A DNA stretch of 64,000 bases from Paracoccaceae bacterium (GTDB lineage Bacteria > Pseudomonadota > Alphaproteobacteria > Rhodobacterales > Rhodobacteraceae): the NCBI GenBank assembly GCA_020622085.1, contig JAHRYM010000002.1, positions 997,604-1,061,603 on the forward strand, written 5' to 3'. Below are positions 38,147 to 46,639 of this stretch, piece by piece. Below the pieces are notes generated by a model that saw only the letters and a program-made list of their open reading frames with translations, was not told the origin of the DNA and did no database searches. Each line of letters opens with the position of its first letter. Position 1 is the first letter of the stretch. The translations under genes and the position numbers were made by a program.

Positions 38147-38608
38147 TCACGCCACTTGTGTGGAGCGCGCCGTCAGCACCGCGTGAAGTGCCGCCGGATC
38201 GGAATTGGCGCGCAGTTTTGCGCAAGTGCCCGCATCTCGCAGGGTGCGCGACACCAGGGCCAGCGCCTTCAGATGTTCGACGCCCGAGTCCTTGGGGGCG
38301 AAAAGCGCAAAGATCAGGTCGACGGGCTGTCGGTCGACGGCGTCGAAATCCAGCGGCTTTTCAAGGCGCAAGAAAACTCCCCTGACCTGTTGCAATCCGT
38401 GCAGCCGGGCGTGGGGCAGGGCCACACCGTGCCCCACGCCTGTTGGCCCAAGGCTTTCGCGTTCCTGCAGCGCATCGACCGTCGCGGTGGAATCCAGCCC
38501 ATAGATGGACTGGGCGATGTCGCCCAGATCCTGGAACAGGCGCTTCTTGCTGGCGACGGCGCTGATGAAACGGACGGCGGACGGCAACAGAATGCTAGAG
38601 ATATCCAT
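38147..38608 (-). CDS. ptsN: Nitrogen-PTS enzyme IIA (PtsN)
   Basis: 153 residues. It is a PTS EIIA-Ntr domain with LQERESLGPTGVGHGVALPHARL; the His in ALPHA, near residue 66, is the phosphorylation site. PtsN is the end of the PTS-Ntr phosphorelay and regulates potassium, nitrogen and envelope functions. It follows hpf on the same strand (43-base gap), as in the conserved lptB-(rpoN)-hpf-ptsN arrangement. Confidence 0.92.
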   Translation of the reverse strand: MDISSILLPSAVRFISAVASKKRLFQDLGDIAQSIYGLDSTATVDALQERESLGPTGVGHGVALPHARLHGLQQVRGVFLRLEKPLDFDAVDRQPVDLIFALFAPKDSGVEHLKALALVSRTLRDAGTCAKLRANSDPAALHAVLTARSTQVA

Positions 38609-38651
38609 CGGTCTTTTCTTTTCCGCGCCGGGACAGGCCAGGCATTCAGCT

Positions 38652-39221
38652 TCAGGCGGGATCTATCCAGCCGATATTTCCATCATCCCGGCGATAGACC
38701 ACATTGACGCCGCCGTGCTTCTCGTTGCGGAAAACCAGCATCGGCGCCCCCGCGATCTCCATCTGCATCACAGCTTCACCGACAGAGACGGAAGGAACCC
38801 TGGTTTCCATCTCGGCGATGATCACGGGTGCAAGGCTCTCGGGTTCGCTTTCTTCGGCTCCGCCATTCGCGGCGAGCACATACATGGAGGCCTCGTTGAA
38901 TTCAACCGGCTCGGTCCGCTCGCGGTGATAGTCCTTCAGCCGACGCTTGTAGCGGCGCAACTGCTTGTCCATCTTTTCGCGGCAGTTTTCAAAAGCGGCA
39001 TAGATTTCGATGGCGTGGCCCTTGGCTGCGGCATTCAGGCCTGTCGACAGGTGCACGTTCGCCTCGCACAGGTATTCATGGGCGTTGCGCGAAAAGACAA
39101 CTGCGGCGTCGACCGGTCGCTGAGAGTACTTTTCGATCGTCGCACCCAGCTCAGCCTTGACGTGCGATTGAAGCGCCTCGCCAATGTCGATCTGTTTGCC
39201 GCTGATCTGATACCGCATCAT
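38652..39221 (-). CDS. hpf: Ribosome hibernation promoting factor, long form
   Basis: 189 residues. The N-terminal HPF/RaiA domain (RYQISGKQIDIGEALQSHV; YAAFENCREKMDKQLRRYKRRLKD) is about residues 1-100. A linker and a C-terminal dimerisation domain (VRVPSVSVGEAVMQMEI-like segment, ending VVYRRDDGNIGWIDP) follow. The long form makes 100S ribosome dimers on its own. GGAGGAAGC precedes two successive ATG codons. The expected upstream neighbour lptB is 8 kb away, so hpf probably has its own promoter in the gap. Confidence 0.93.
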   Translation of the reverse strand: MMRYQISGKQIDIGEALQSHVKAELGATIEKYSQRPVDAAVVFSRNAHEYLCEANVHLSTGLNAAAKGHAIEIYAAFENCREKMDKQLRRYKRRLKDYHRERTEPVEFNEASMYVLAANGGAEESEPESLAPVIIAEMETRVPSVSVGEAVMQMEIAGAPMLVFRNEKHGGVNVVYRRDDGNIGWIDPA

Positions 39222-39544
39222 GCTTCCTCCGTGGTGGTGCCTGCCAGTCCAGCTAATGCTTTTCTGGCAAAGGCCTGGTTAATTGCCGGTGATTTCGGGG
39301 ATGAGGTTGCGCCGGGCTCGGGTCTGCTCCGCACGTTCTGCCTGTGGCGTGATGGCCCGCCGGCGCCGCCGGTATGTCGAAAGGATGCGCATGCATTTGC
39401 TGTATTTGGCGCCAGATCACCCCGGGATGTCAACGCCCTCATCCTGAAGCTGGGGTCTCGATGTGCCGAGGGCAAGGGTCAGGCCGGTTATAGCCCCGAA
39501 CAGAGCCCGGGGCCGGCGGATTTCGGGCGGCAACAGGGCCACGG
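39222..39544. other. Left edge of the accessory region, no gene recognised
   Basis: About 320 bases upstream of hpf. It would hold the hpf promoter. No convincing coding frame or motif was found. It marks where the lptB-hpf synteny is broken. Confidence 0.4.
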
Positions 39545-40024
39545 CTACCCCCGGTATTCGGACAACGAAGAAGATGCTGAGCGATTGTTTCCATCGCGAT
39601 GGTGTCGCGGGTGATGTGTGAAACAGGGCAGGACATGGCATGAAAACGGCTTCGGCGGCGCAAGCTGCCAAGGCCGGCCCATCAAGGCCCAGCGACTGCG
39701 CCAGCCGAAGCGGGCAGCTTCGGCATGGCCCTCGGACTCAGCGAACCAGCCGCCCTGACCATGATCATCGCCGTTACCCCCGCGCCGCGACGAGAATCGC
39801 GATCCACGGTTCTTCCGCCAATCCTCGAATTCGCTGTCGAACGTCTTCTGGGGCTCTTCGTTGAAGGCCCTGAAGTCATCGTCGCAGGTTTGAAGCTGCC
39901 GGTCGCGCCAGCTTTGGTAGCGGTGGTTCTGGCCCATGCCCGGGCCGTGATGATGGCCCTGGCCCATGCTGCCATCGCCATAGTCCTGACTTCGCCCGAC
40001 CAGCGGGACGAACCCGAGCCCTAG
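39545..40024 (-). pseudogene. Fragment of an acid/stress-type protein (broken)
   Basis: The open frame contains YQSWRDRQLQTCDDDFRAFN followed by a segment ending FDSEFEDWRKNRGS. It resembles the repeated DYDxYRxERQxxFxxEFxxWR module seen, as I recall, in alphaproteobacterial stress proteins with a DUF2171/PRC-like domain. The expected start is absent: an upstream ATG (MLGGGR) is in another phase and stops at once. The C-terminal part after GGNGDDHG does not resemble the family. It is most likely a decayed gene, next to the transposase remnant. The exact limits are approximate. Confidence 0.45.
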
Positions 40025-40034
40025 CGGCCGCCAC

Positions 40035-40339
40035 CTAACATGCCCCGGCTATCGACTCGGGATGCAGGGGGCGCATCCCCTTGTCTTTCAACGCTTCCCG
40101 GAACCAGCCAGCTTCGGACCCCGGGTCCGCGATCAACCAATGACCGGCTGGCAGGCTGACCAACAAGGCCACTGTGCCGGTGTGGTTGTGATCTGGCCGA
40201 AGAAGCTCAGTGGACACCCCCTGGCGTTCGTGACTGCGTGCAGCTTGGTATGCAGACCGAAGCGCCGTCCTAGCCCCGATTGCCAGTCAAACATGTGTTG
40301 TCCAGAGAGTGACGTGCCGGGGCGCGATCCAGCCTGCAT
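40035..40339 (-). pseudogene. IS5-family (IS427-like) transposase remnant, frameshifted
   Basis: Two overlapping minus-strand frames carry successive parts of one transposase. The frame at 40133-40339 has GRRFGLHTKLHAVTNARGCP and then FFGQI. The frame at 40035-40217 has TGTVALLVSLPAGHWLIADP, then GWFREALKDKGMRP. These align by eye with the middle of IS5/IS427-group DDE transposases (GRSRGGxxTKLHAVxDxxGRP ... AGxxxDxxGA ... LIADRGYDADWFRxALxxxG). The DR of the motif has decayed to DP. Both ends and the terminal repeats are missing. Confidence 0.7.
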
Positions 40340-40421
40340 CGGGCGAACCCGGCTTGTCGGGATTGCGGGACGGCAGGCCGAACGGCGGCGCCCTTTCCCG
40401 AAGATCCCCGCGGACGCTATC

Positions 40422-40784
40422 TCACTGTTGCCGCAAGATCTGGCCCTCGGAGTTTCGATAGCTGTCTGCGCCCATCCCCTCGAATGTGTGGCAGGTCTCG
40501 CCCCGCCGTGGCCCTTCTGTCAGGGTCATGCAGAGCGTGCCGCCCGCAAGCGTCCAGCGACCGCGGCCGGAGAACAGTGGCGCTCTTACCGTCACGGATC
40601 CGTCCCGATCATAACGCAGATGCACGGTCATGCCCGCGCGCCGCGTCACCAGATCCTTGCCGATGATCTGCGCGGTGATCTCTGCGCCGGTCATCGCATC
40701 GGCATGCACCGGCTGAGCCGGGATTGCGCAGAACGCGATGGCAAGCGGCAGGAACAGCATGGCCTTGCGGACTTGGAAACCCAT
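40422..40784 (-). CDS. Secreted hypothetical protein
   Basis: 120 residues. A signal peptide (MGFQVRKAMLFLPLAIAFCA, cleavage near residue 29 at VHA-DAM) is followed by a small domain with LRYDRDGSVTVRAPLFSGRG, TLCMTL and GETCHTFEG. Two cysteines may form a disulfide. No family is recognised with confidence. ATG 40784 has AAGGAGG at ideal spacing. It is divergent from the tetR gene, and the shared 187-base gap holds two palindromes, so it may belong to the TetR regulon. Confidence 0.65.
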   Translation of the reverse strand: MGFQVRKAMLFLPLAIAFCAIPAQPVHADAMTGAEITAQIIGKDLVTRRAGMTVHLRYDRDGSVTVRAPLFSGRGRWTLAGGTLCMTLTEGPRRGETCHTFEGMGADSYRNSEGQILRQQ

Positions 40785-40827
40785 GGTCACCCTCCTTTGT
40801 CTGATCCTGTGGCTGTGGCAAAAGCAA

Positions 40828-40839
40828 GTAATCTATTAC
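40828..40839. promoter_or_regulatory. Candidate operator 1 in the tetR divergent gap
   Basis: GTAATCTATTAC is a 12-base palindrome with 5-bp arms around CT. It shares GTAAT/ATTAC half-sites with the second palindrome. A TetR operator is inferred. Confidence 0.4.
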
Positions 40840-40934
40840 AGATTTTGTATCTATGGCACCGCGAGCATACGGAGAGAGCATGAATGTCGCACCATTTCCT
40901 CTATATTGTTGACATATCTTCTGCCACCATGTCA

Positions 40935-40946
40935 AAGTAATTACTT
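40935..40946. promoter_or_regulatory. Candidate operator 2, just before tetR
   Basis: AAGTAATTACTT is a perfect 12-base palindrome ending 25 bases before the tetR ATG. It shares GTAAT half-sites with the site at 40828, and TTGACA (about 40911-40916) lies just upstream. It fits autoregulation by the TetR protein. Confidence 0.45.
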
Positions 40947-40971
40947 ACTCACATAATGGAGCAGGCAGCCA

Positions 40972-41601
40972 ATGACACCACGCCCCAGGCATCTGCCATC
41001 GGAGGAGCGCCGGGCCGAAGCGGTCGAGGCGGTGATCAGGCTTGCCGCAAGCACCAATCCGGAGGAGATAACCACCTCCGCCATTGCCGCGCGGATGAAG
41101 CTGACGCAGGGCGCGCTGTTTCGGCATTTCCCCACCAAGGATGCGATCTGGCAGGGCGTCATGGAGTGGGTCTCCGACCGCCTGCTGGCGCGCATCGACC
41201 GGCTGGCGGGGGCAGAGACGGATCCGCTCGCGGCGCTTGAGGCGATGTTCCTTGGCCACGTCGACTTCATCGCCGAACATCCGGGCGTGCCGCGCATGAT
41301 GGCCGGGCAGTTGCAGAATGCCGGCGAGACCCCCGCAAAGCGGTTGGCGCGGACGCTGGTCGAAAACTATGGCAACCGGCTGCGCCGGATCCTTGCGGCC
41401 GCGCGTGCCGAAGGTGTGGTGCCCCCCGGTCTTGATATCGATGCCGCCGCGACACTTTTTCTGGGGATGGTTCAGGGGCTTGTGATGCAGCATCTCATCC
41501 ATGGCGACAGCGCGCGCATGCGTGCCGATGCGTCGCGGGTATGGGTGATCTATCGCGCGGGCCTGCTTGCGGCGGAGCACGCGCCGGAGGGCCGGGCATG
41601 A
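40972..41601 (+). CDS. TetR-family regulator next to an ABC efflux operon
   Basis: 209 residues. The N-terminal helix-turn-helix is ITTSAIAARMKLTQGALFRHFPTKDAIW (about 33-60). An all-helical ligand domain with a CecR-like arrangement follows. It probably represses the downstream yhiI-rbbA-yhhJ-type operon and itself through the palindromes upstream. The ligand is unknown. Its stop codon overlaps the ATG of a 15-codon remnant of another gene. Confidence 0.8.
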   Translation: MTPRPRHLPSEERRAEAVEAVIRLAASTNPEEITTSAIAARMKLTQGALFRHFPTKDAIWQGVMEWVSDRLLARIDRLAGAETDPLAALEAMFLGHVDFIAEHPGVPRMMAGQLQNAGETPAKRLARTLVENYGNRLRRILAAARAEGVVPPGLDIDAAATLFLGMVQGLVMQHLIHGDSARMRADASRVWVIYRAGLLAAEHAPEGRA

Positions 41602-41645
41602 AGCTGACCGTTCTTGGAGCAGCGCGCGAGGTGGCCGGGCGATGA
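41598..41645 (+). pseudogene. First 15 codons of a lost MBL-fold (beta-CASP type) hydrolase
   Basis: ATG 41598 overlaps the tetR stop and reads MKLTVLGAAREVAGR before TGA. Start and spacing look like a translationally coupled gene. The peptide matches the N-terminus of MBL-fold RNA-processing hydrolases (MKLTVLGAAREVTGS...), which continue for about 450 residues. Nothing recognisable of the rest remains in 41646-41799, so this looks like the scar of an internal deletion. Confidence 0.5.
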
Positions 41646-41799
41646 ACCCGCCGGACGATCCAGAAGCATCAGGGCGGCGATCCTGGCCCGGAGGAGGGCC
41701 GCCCGTCTTCGCGCTTGAACGCATCTATGGCGGGACGCCGCCACCATGATCCGCGCCCGCCCCTGAACGCAGCCCTGCACCGCCCTGGAGAAACCTGCA
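41646..41799. other. Non-coding scar before the HlyD-type gene
   Basis: About 150 bases with only short frames. It probably includes the end of the deleted MBL-fold gene, but I cannot recognise it. CTGGAGAAACCTGCA gives a ribosome site for the next gene. Confidence 0.3.
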
Positions 41800-42798
41800 A
41801 TGTCGCGCCGTATCCTTGTCGTTGTCATCCTTCTCGTCGGTCTCCTGGGCTTTGGCGCCTGGACGGTGCTGCTCCGCCCCTCTGACCTGCCGCCGGATGG
41901 GTTTTCCCGTGGCAACGGCCGGATCGAGGCCGATCTGATCGACGTCTCGCCGAAACTCGCCGGGCGGGTGGCGGAAATCCGGGTGCGCGAGGGCGATCTT
42001 GTCAAGGCAGACGATGTGCTGGCGGTGATGGATACCGCCGAATTGCGCGCCCAGCTTGCCCGCGCCGACGCGGCCGTTGCCAGCGCCGAGGCCTCCGTGG
42101 GTGTGGCTGCCGCGCAGGTCAAGGAGGCGCAGGCGCGGCTGGCCCTCGCGCAAAGCGAGCAGGCACGTGCCGAAACGCTGGGCGAACGTGACGTGATCTC
42201 GCGCGTGAACCTCGATGTAAAACGAACCGAGACGCAACTGGCCGAGGCCAATCTGGCCGCTGCAGAAGCAACGCGCCTGTCGAAGGAGCGCGGGGTCGAG
42301 GCCGAAACGGCCGCCCGCGCCGAAATTGCCGCGCGGATTGCAGACTCCACGCTGCATGCCACTGGGCCTGCGCGGGTGCTTTACCGTCTTGCCCAGCCCG
42401 GCGAGATCGTCGGCAGCGGCGGCAAGATCCTGACGCTGATCAGCTTGGAAGAAGTCTATATGGAGTTCTTCCTGTCCGCGACAGATGCACCCCGCGTCGT
42501 CATCGGCGACGAGGCGCGGATCGTGGCGGACATCGCGCCCGGCCAGTCGGTCCCGGCAACGGTGATCTTCGTCTCGCCTCAGGCGCAGTTCACGCCCAAG
42601 CAGGTCGAGACGCTGAGCGAACGCGAAAGCCTGATGTTCCGGGTCCGGGTGCGGATCCCGCCCGAATTCGTGCTTGCGCGCGTGGATCAGGTCAAGACCG
42701 GCGTGCGCGGGGTGGCCTGGGTGCGGCTGGCCGCGCCCGATGGCACCCTGACCGCATGGCCCGACGGGCTGACCCCGCCGCTTCTGGCCGTGCCATGA
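41800..42798 (+). CDS. HlyD-type periplasmic adaptor (YhiI-like)
   Basis: 332 residues. An N-terminal membrane anchor (residues 4-24) is followed by a lipoyl half (SPKLAGRVAEIRVREGDLVKADDVLAVMD), a coiled-coil hairpin (about 75-175), the second lipoyl half (PGEIVGSGGKILTLI) and a beta-barrel. It is a membrane-fusion adaptor for an ABC exporter. It overlaps rbbA by four bases. The trio adaptor / double ATPase-permease / permease corresponds to E. coli yhiI-rbbA-yhhJ or the related ybhG-FSR set. Confidence 0.85.
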   Translation: MSRRILVVVILLVGLLGFGAWTVLLRPSDLPPDGFSRGNGRIEADLIDVSPKLAGRVAEIRVREGDLVKADDVLAVMDTAELRAQLARADAAVASAEASVGVAAAQVKEAQARLALAQSEQARAETLGERDVISRVNLDVKRTETQLAEANLAAAEATRLSKERGVEAETAARAEIAARIADSTLHATGPARVLYRLAQPGEIVGSGGKILTLISLEEVYMEFFLSATDAPRVVIGDEARIVADIAPGQSVPATVIFVSPQAQFTPKQVETLSERESLMFRVRVRIPPEFVLARVDQVKTGVRGVAWVRLAAPDGTLTAWPDGLTPPLLAVP

Positions 42799-45509
42799 CC
42801 GCCACGCCGGAACCCGTGGCGCGGCTCCAGGGCGTCACGCACCGCTATGGCAAGGTGGTGGCGCTGGCCGATCTGACGCTCGATCTGCCCGCGGGGCGGA
42901 TGGTCGGGCTGATCGGGCCGGATGGGGTGGGAAAATCCACACTGATGGGCCTGATCGCCGGGGCCAAGCGGTTGCAAGAGGGCAGCGTGACCTGCCTTGG
43001 CGGCGACATGGCCCACGCCCGCCACCGCACGGCCATGGGCGGGCGCATCGCCTTCATGCCGCAGGGATTGGGGCGCAACCTTTACCACGACCTGTCGGTG
43101 CGCGAGAACATGGAGTTCTTCGGCAAGCTTTTCGCCCTCGGCCGGGCCGAGCGGCGTGAGCGGATCGAACGGTTGACCCGCGCCACCGGGCTGCATCCGT
43201 TTCTCGACCGGCCGGCGGGCAAGCTTTCCGGCGGGATGAAGCAGAAACTCGGGCTATGTTCCTCGCTGATCCATGACCCGGATTTCCTGCTGCTGGATGA
43301 ACCGACAACCGGCGTCGACCCCCTGTCGCGCCGGCAGTTCTGGGACCTGATCGCCGCCATCCGCGCCGACCGGCCGGAGATGAGCGTACTGGTCTCGACT
43401 GCCTATATGGAGGAGGCGGCCCTTTTCGATCATCTGGTGGCGATGGACGCGGGCCGCGTGCTGGCGCAAGCCAGCCCGGATGAGTTGATGGCGCGGACCG
43501 GCACCGCTTCGGTGGGCGATGCCTTTGTCGCACTGCTGCCGCAGCCGGACGCCAGGCCCCCTGCTCCGGCCCCGGTTGCCCTGCCCGACGGCGGCGAGAT
43601 CGCCATCCGTGCGCGCAACCTGACCCGCCGCTTCGGCGATTTTACCGCCGTCGATTCCGTCAGCTTCGACATCCCGAGGGGCGAGATCTTCGGCTTTCTC
43701 GGCTCGAACGGCTGCGGCAAGACCACGGTGATGAAGATGCTGACCGGCCTTCTGCCCGCCTCCGAGGGCGAGGCCTGGATCTTTGGCAAGCCGATCGCCG
43801 ATCAGGGCTTGGAGGCGCGCGCCCGCGTCGGTTTCATGTCGCAATCCTTCTCGCTTTATGGCGAGTTGACGGTGCGAGAAAACCTGATCCTGCATGCCCG
43901 GCTTTACCATCTCGGGGCTGCGCTTGCCGCCGAACGGCTGGCCGATCTGGTGCCGCGTTTCGGCTTGACCGAACACATGGACCAGAAGGCGGGCGATCTG
44001 CCGCTGGGGCTGCGGCAGCGGCTGTCGCTGGCGGTGGCGGTGATCCATTCGCCCGAAATCCTGATCCTGGACGAGCCGACCTCGGGCGTCGATCCGCAGG
44101 CGCGCGACGATTTCTGGCGCCTGCTCCTGGACCTGTCGCGCAGGGACAAGGTGACGATCTTCATCTCGACCCATTTCATGGACGAGGCGATGCGCTGCGA
44201 CCGGATTTCGCTGATGCATGCCGGGCGCGTTCTGGTGTCGGACCCTCCCGCGAAGATCGTGGCCGACAGCGGTGCCGCATCGCTGGAAGAGGCTTTCATC
44301 GCCTATATGGCCGCCGAACTCCCGCCCGAGGACAAGGCACCGCCCGCCCTGACCGAACGGGCCGCAAAGACCCCCGATGCGGCGGGCTTCAGCCTTTCGC
44401 GCCTTCTCGCCTTCACTTCGCGTGAGGCGATGCAGGTGCGCCGCGATCCGGTGCGGCTGGCCTTCGCCTTCCTTGGCAGCGCGCTTTTGCTCCTCGTCAT
44501 GTCCTTTGGCATCTCGCAAGAGGTGCGCGACATCCCCTTTGCCGTGCTTGACCATGACGACAGCCCGGCAAGCCGCGCCTATGTCTCGGCCTATCGCGAT
44601 TCCCCCTGGTTCGAGCTGCGGCCACCGCTCATGGATGTGCAGGCGCTGGACGACCGGATGACCAGCGGGGAACTGGCGCTTGCGCTGGAGATCCCGCCCG
44701 GCTTTGGCGCCGGTCTGCGGGCAGGCCATGGCAATGCGGTGGCCGCGACGATCGACGGCGCGGACACGGGCCGCGCCGGCACCATCGAAAGCTATGTTTC
44801 GGGCGCACACGGGGCGTCGCTGGCGGCCATCGCGCCGGGGCGGGCCGAGGCACAGGTGCCACCCCCCGTCTCGCTGGAACCGCGGTTCCGCTACAACCCC
44901 GACATGGCCAGCCTGCCCGCCATCGGGCCCTCGATCCCGCCGCTCCTTCTGCTGCTGTTCCCGGCGATCCTGATGGCGGTCAGCGTGGCGCGCGAGAAGG
45001 AGATCGGCACGATCACCAATTTCTATGTCACCCCCACCGGCCGCGCCGAATTCCTGATCGGCAAGCAGCTGGTCTATATCGGCATTGGTCTGCTGAACTT
45101 CGCCATCCTGACCGCGCTGGTGGTTCTGGTGCTGCGGGTGCCGCTGCAGGGCAATCCGCTGGTCCTGGTGCTTGCGACCATCGTCTATGTCGTGGCGGCG
45201 ACGGGTTACGGGTTGATGGTGTCGATGATGACGGCGACGCAGGTTACCGCCGTGTTTGCTGCAACCGTGCTGTCGGTGATGCCGACGTTGCAGTTTTCGG
45301 GGATGCTGACGCCGGTTTCGTCCCTCGACGGCCCCGCCCGCGTTCTGGGCAGCCTGTGGCCGACGACCTGGTACATGAAGGTAAGCGTGGGCAGCTATAC
45401 CAAGGGGCTGGGTCTTGCCGACCTGAGCGGCGCGCTGACGCGGCTTGCCCTGTTCGGCCCGGTCTTCACCGGGATCGCGATTGCCCTACTGAAGAAACAG
45501 GAGAGGTAG
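42795..45509 (+). CDS. rbbA: ABC transporter with two ATPase domains and an ABC-2 permease (RbbA-like)
   Basis: 904 residues. ATPase 1 has Walker A GPDGVGKST near 41, signature LSGGMKQK and LLLDEPTTGVDP. ATPase 2, from about 265, has GSNGCGKTT and ILILDEPTSGVDP, but its signature reads LPLGLRQR instead of LSGG. A C-terminal ABC-2 permease part (about 530-904) has six hydrophobic segments. The layout and length match RbbA/YhiH, which is annotated as a ribosome-associated ATPase but also looks like an exporter. ATG 42795 overlaps the adaptor gene. The symbol reflects architecture only. Confidence 0.8.
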   Translation: MTATPEPVARLQGVTHRYGKVVALADLTLDLPAGRMVGLIGPDGVGKSTLMGLIAGAKRLQEGSVTCLGGDMAHARHRTAMGGRIAFMPQGLGRNLYHDLSVRENMEFFGKLFALGRAERRERIERLTRATGLHPFLDRPAGKLSGGMKQKLGLCSSLIHDPDFLLLDEPTTGVDPLSRRQFWDLIAAIRADRPEMSVLVSTAYMEEAALFDHLVAMDAGRVLAQASPDELMARTGTASVGDAFVALLPQPDARPPAPAPVALPDGGEIAIRARNLTRRFGDFTAVDSVSFDIPRGEIFGFLGSNGCGKTTVMKMLTGLLPASEGEAWIFGKPIADQGLEARARVGFMSQSFSLYGELTVRENLILHARLYHLGAALAAERLADLVPRFGLTEHMDQKAGDLPLGLRQRLSLAVAVIHSPEILILDEPTSGVDPQARDDFWRLLLDLSRRDKVTIFISTHFMDEAMRCDRISLMHAGRVLVSDPPAKIVADSGAASLEEAFIAYMAAELPPEDKAPPALTERAAKTPDAAGFSLSRLLAFTSREAMQVRRDPVRLAFAFLGSALLLLVMSFGISQEVRDIPFAVLDHDDSPASRAYVSAYRDSPWFELRPPLMDVQALDDRMTSGELALALEIPPGFGAGLRAGHGNAVAATIDGADTGRAGTIESYVSGAHGASLAAIAPGRAEAQVPPPVSLEPRFRYNPDMASLPAIGPSIPPLLLLLFPAILMAVSVAREKEIGTITNFYVTPTGRAEFLIGKQLVYIGIGLLNFAILTALVVLVLRVPLQGNPLVLVLATIVYVVAATGYGLMVSMMTATQVTAVFAATVLSVMPTLQFSGMLTPVSSLDGPARVLGSLWPTTWYMKVSVGSYTKGLGLADLSGALTRLALFGPVFTGIAIALLKKQER

Positions 45510-46634
45510 ATGCGCCCCCTGATCAACACCTTCTGGCTGACCGGCAAGGAACTGAAAAGCGTCCTTGGCGATCCGGTAATGGTGATTCTGATCGCCTGGT
45601 CCTTCGTCGTGGCCGTCATGCTCGAGGCGCAAGGCGCGGGCGACACGGTGCGCAATGCGACCATCGCCATCGTGGACGAGGACCGCTCGGCCCTGTCGCG
45701 TCAGATCTCAGACGCGCTGATGCCGCCCTGGTTCCAGACGCCGGTTGAGATGACTGCCGATCAGGCCGCCGCCGCGATGGACCGGGGCGAGATCATGTTC
45801 GTCTTGTCCTTCCCGCCCCGCTTTGCCGCCGCTGCCATCGCCGGCCGGGCGCCGTATGCGCAGCTGCAGGCCGATGCGACGGCGGTGTCGCAGGCGCAGC
45901 TTGGCACCGACTACCTGCGCAACATCGTGCAGCAGGAGGCGCGGGTGTTCCTGGGCACCGGCCCCGATGCCGTGCTGCCCGACCTGAGCCTGGAGTTGCG
46001 CCGCGCCTTCAACCCCAACGGCAATCCGGTCTGGTTCAAGGCGATGTCGTCGCTGCTCAATCAACTCTCGGTCCTGACTATTGCCCTGACCGGCGCCGCC
46101 ATGCTGCGCGAGCGCGAGCATGGCACGATCGAGCATCTGATGGTGATGCCGATCAACCCGGCCGAAGTGGCGTTTTCCAAGGTGCTGGCGACGATGATCG
46201 TGGTGCTTGCGGCCTTTGCCGGCTCGCTTCTGATCGTGGTCCGGGGGGTGCTGGATGTGCCTGTCGCGGGCCCGATGCCGCTTCTCGTGGGCGGGGCGGC
46301 GGTCTACCTCTGGGCGGCCGCGGCGATCGGGATGCTTCTGGGCACGCTGGCCCGCAGCATGGCGCAATTCGCGCTGCTGGTGATCATGGTGATCATCCCG
46401 GTCATCATGCTGTCGGGCGGCATGGGCGCCGTCGAAAGCCAGCCCGACCTTGTGCAGAAGCTGACGCAGGCGCTGCCCTCGCGGCATTTCCTGGCCTTCG
46501 CCAAGGCGGTCGCCTTCCGGGGCGCGGGGCTTTCGGCGGTCTGGCCGCAGCTTCTGCTGATGGCCGGACTGGGGGCAGCCTTCTTCGCGGCCAGCCTGCT
46601 GCTGTTCCGCCGGTCGATGAGCGTGACCGGATGA
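45510..46634 (+). CDS. ABC-2 type permease (YhhJ-like)
   Basis: 374 residues. One N-terminal transmembrane helix (about 25-43) is followed by a large periplasmic part, then five helices (about 170-370) with REREHGTIEHLMVMPINPAEVAFSKVLA and a PVIMLSGGM segment typical of ABC-2 permeases. It starts directly at the rbbA stop and probably pairs with the RbbA membrane part. The last intact gene of the island operon. Confidence 0.87.
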   Translation: MRPLINTFWLTGKELKSVLGDPVMVILIAWSFVVAVMLEAQGAGDTVRNATIAIVDEDRSALSRQISDALMPPWFQTPVEMTADQAAAAMDRGEIMFVLSFPPRFAAAAIAGRAPYAQLQADATAVSQAQLGTDYLRNIVQQEARVFLGTGPDAVLPDLSLELRRAFNPNGNPVWFKAMSSLLNQLSVLTIALTGAAMLREREHGTIEHLMVMPINPAEVAFSKVLATMIVVLAAFAGSLLIVVRGVLDVPVAGPMPLLVGGAAVYLWAAAAIGMLLGTLARSMAQFALLVIMVIIPVIMLSGGMGAVESQPDLVQKLTQALPSRHFLAFAKAVAFRGAGLSAVWPQLLLMAGLGAAFFAASLLLFRRSMSVTG

Positions 46635-46639
46635 CCCTG

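Noticed and set aside
40062-40883. 273-codon plus-strand frame across the IS remnant and the secreted protein gene
   Set aside because: The minus-strand frames show homology-like motifs and a signal peptide with a ribosome site; the plus frame shows neither.
43254-44810. 518-codon open frame opposite rbbA
   Set aside because: An antisense shadow in a high-GC gene; no motif.
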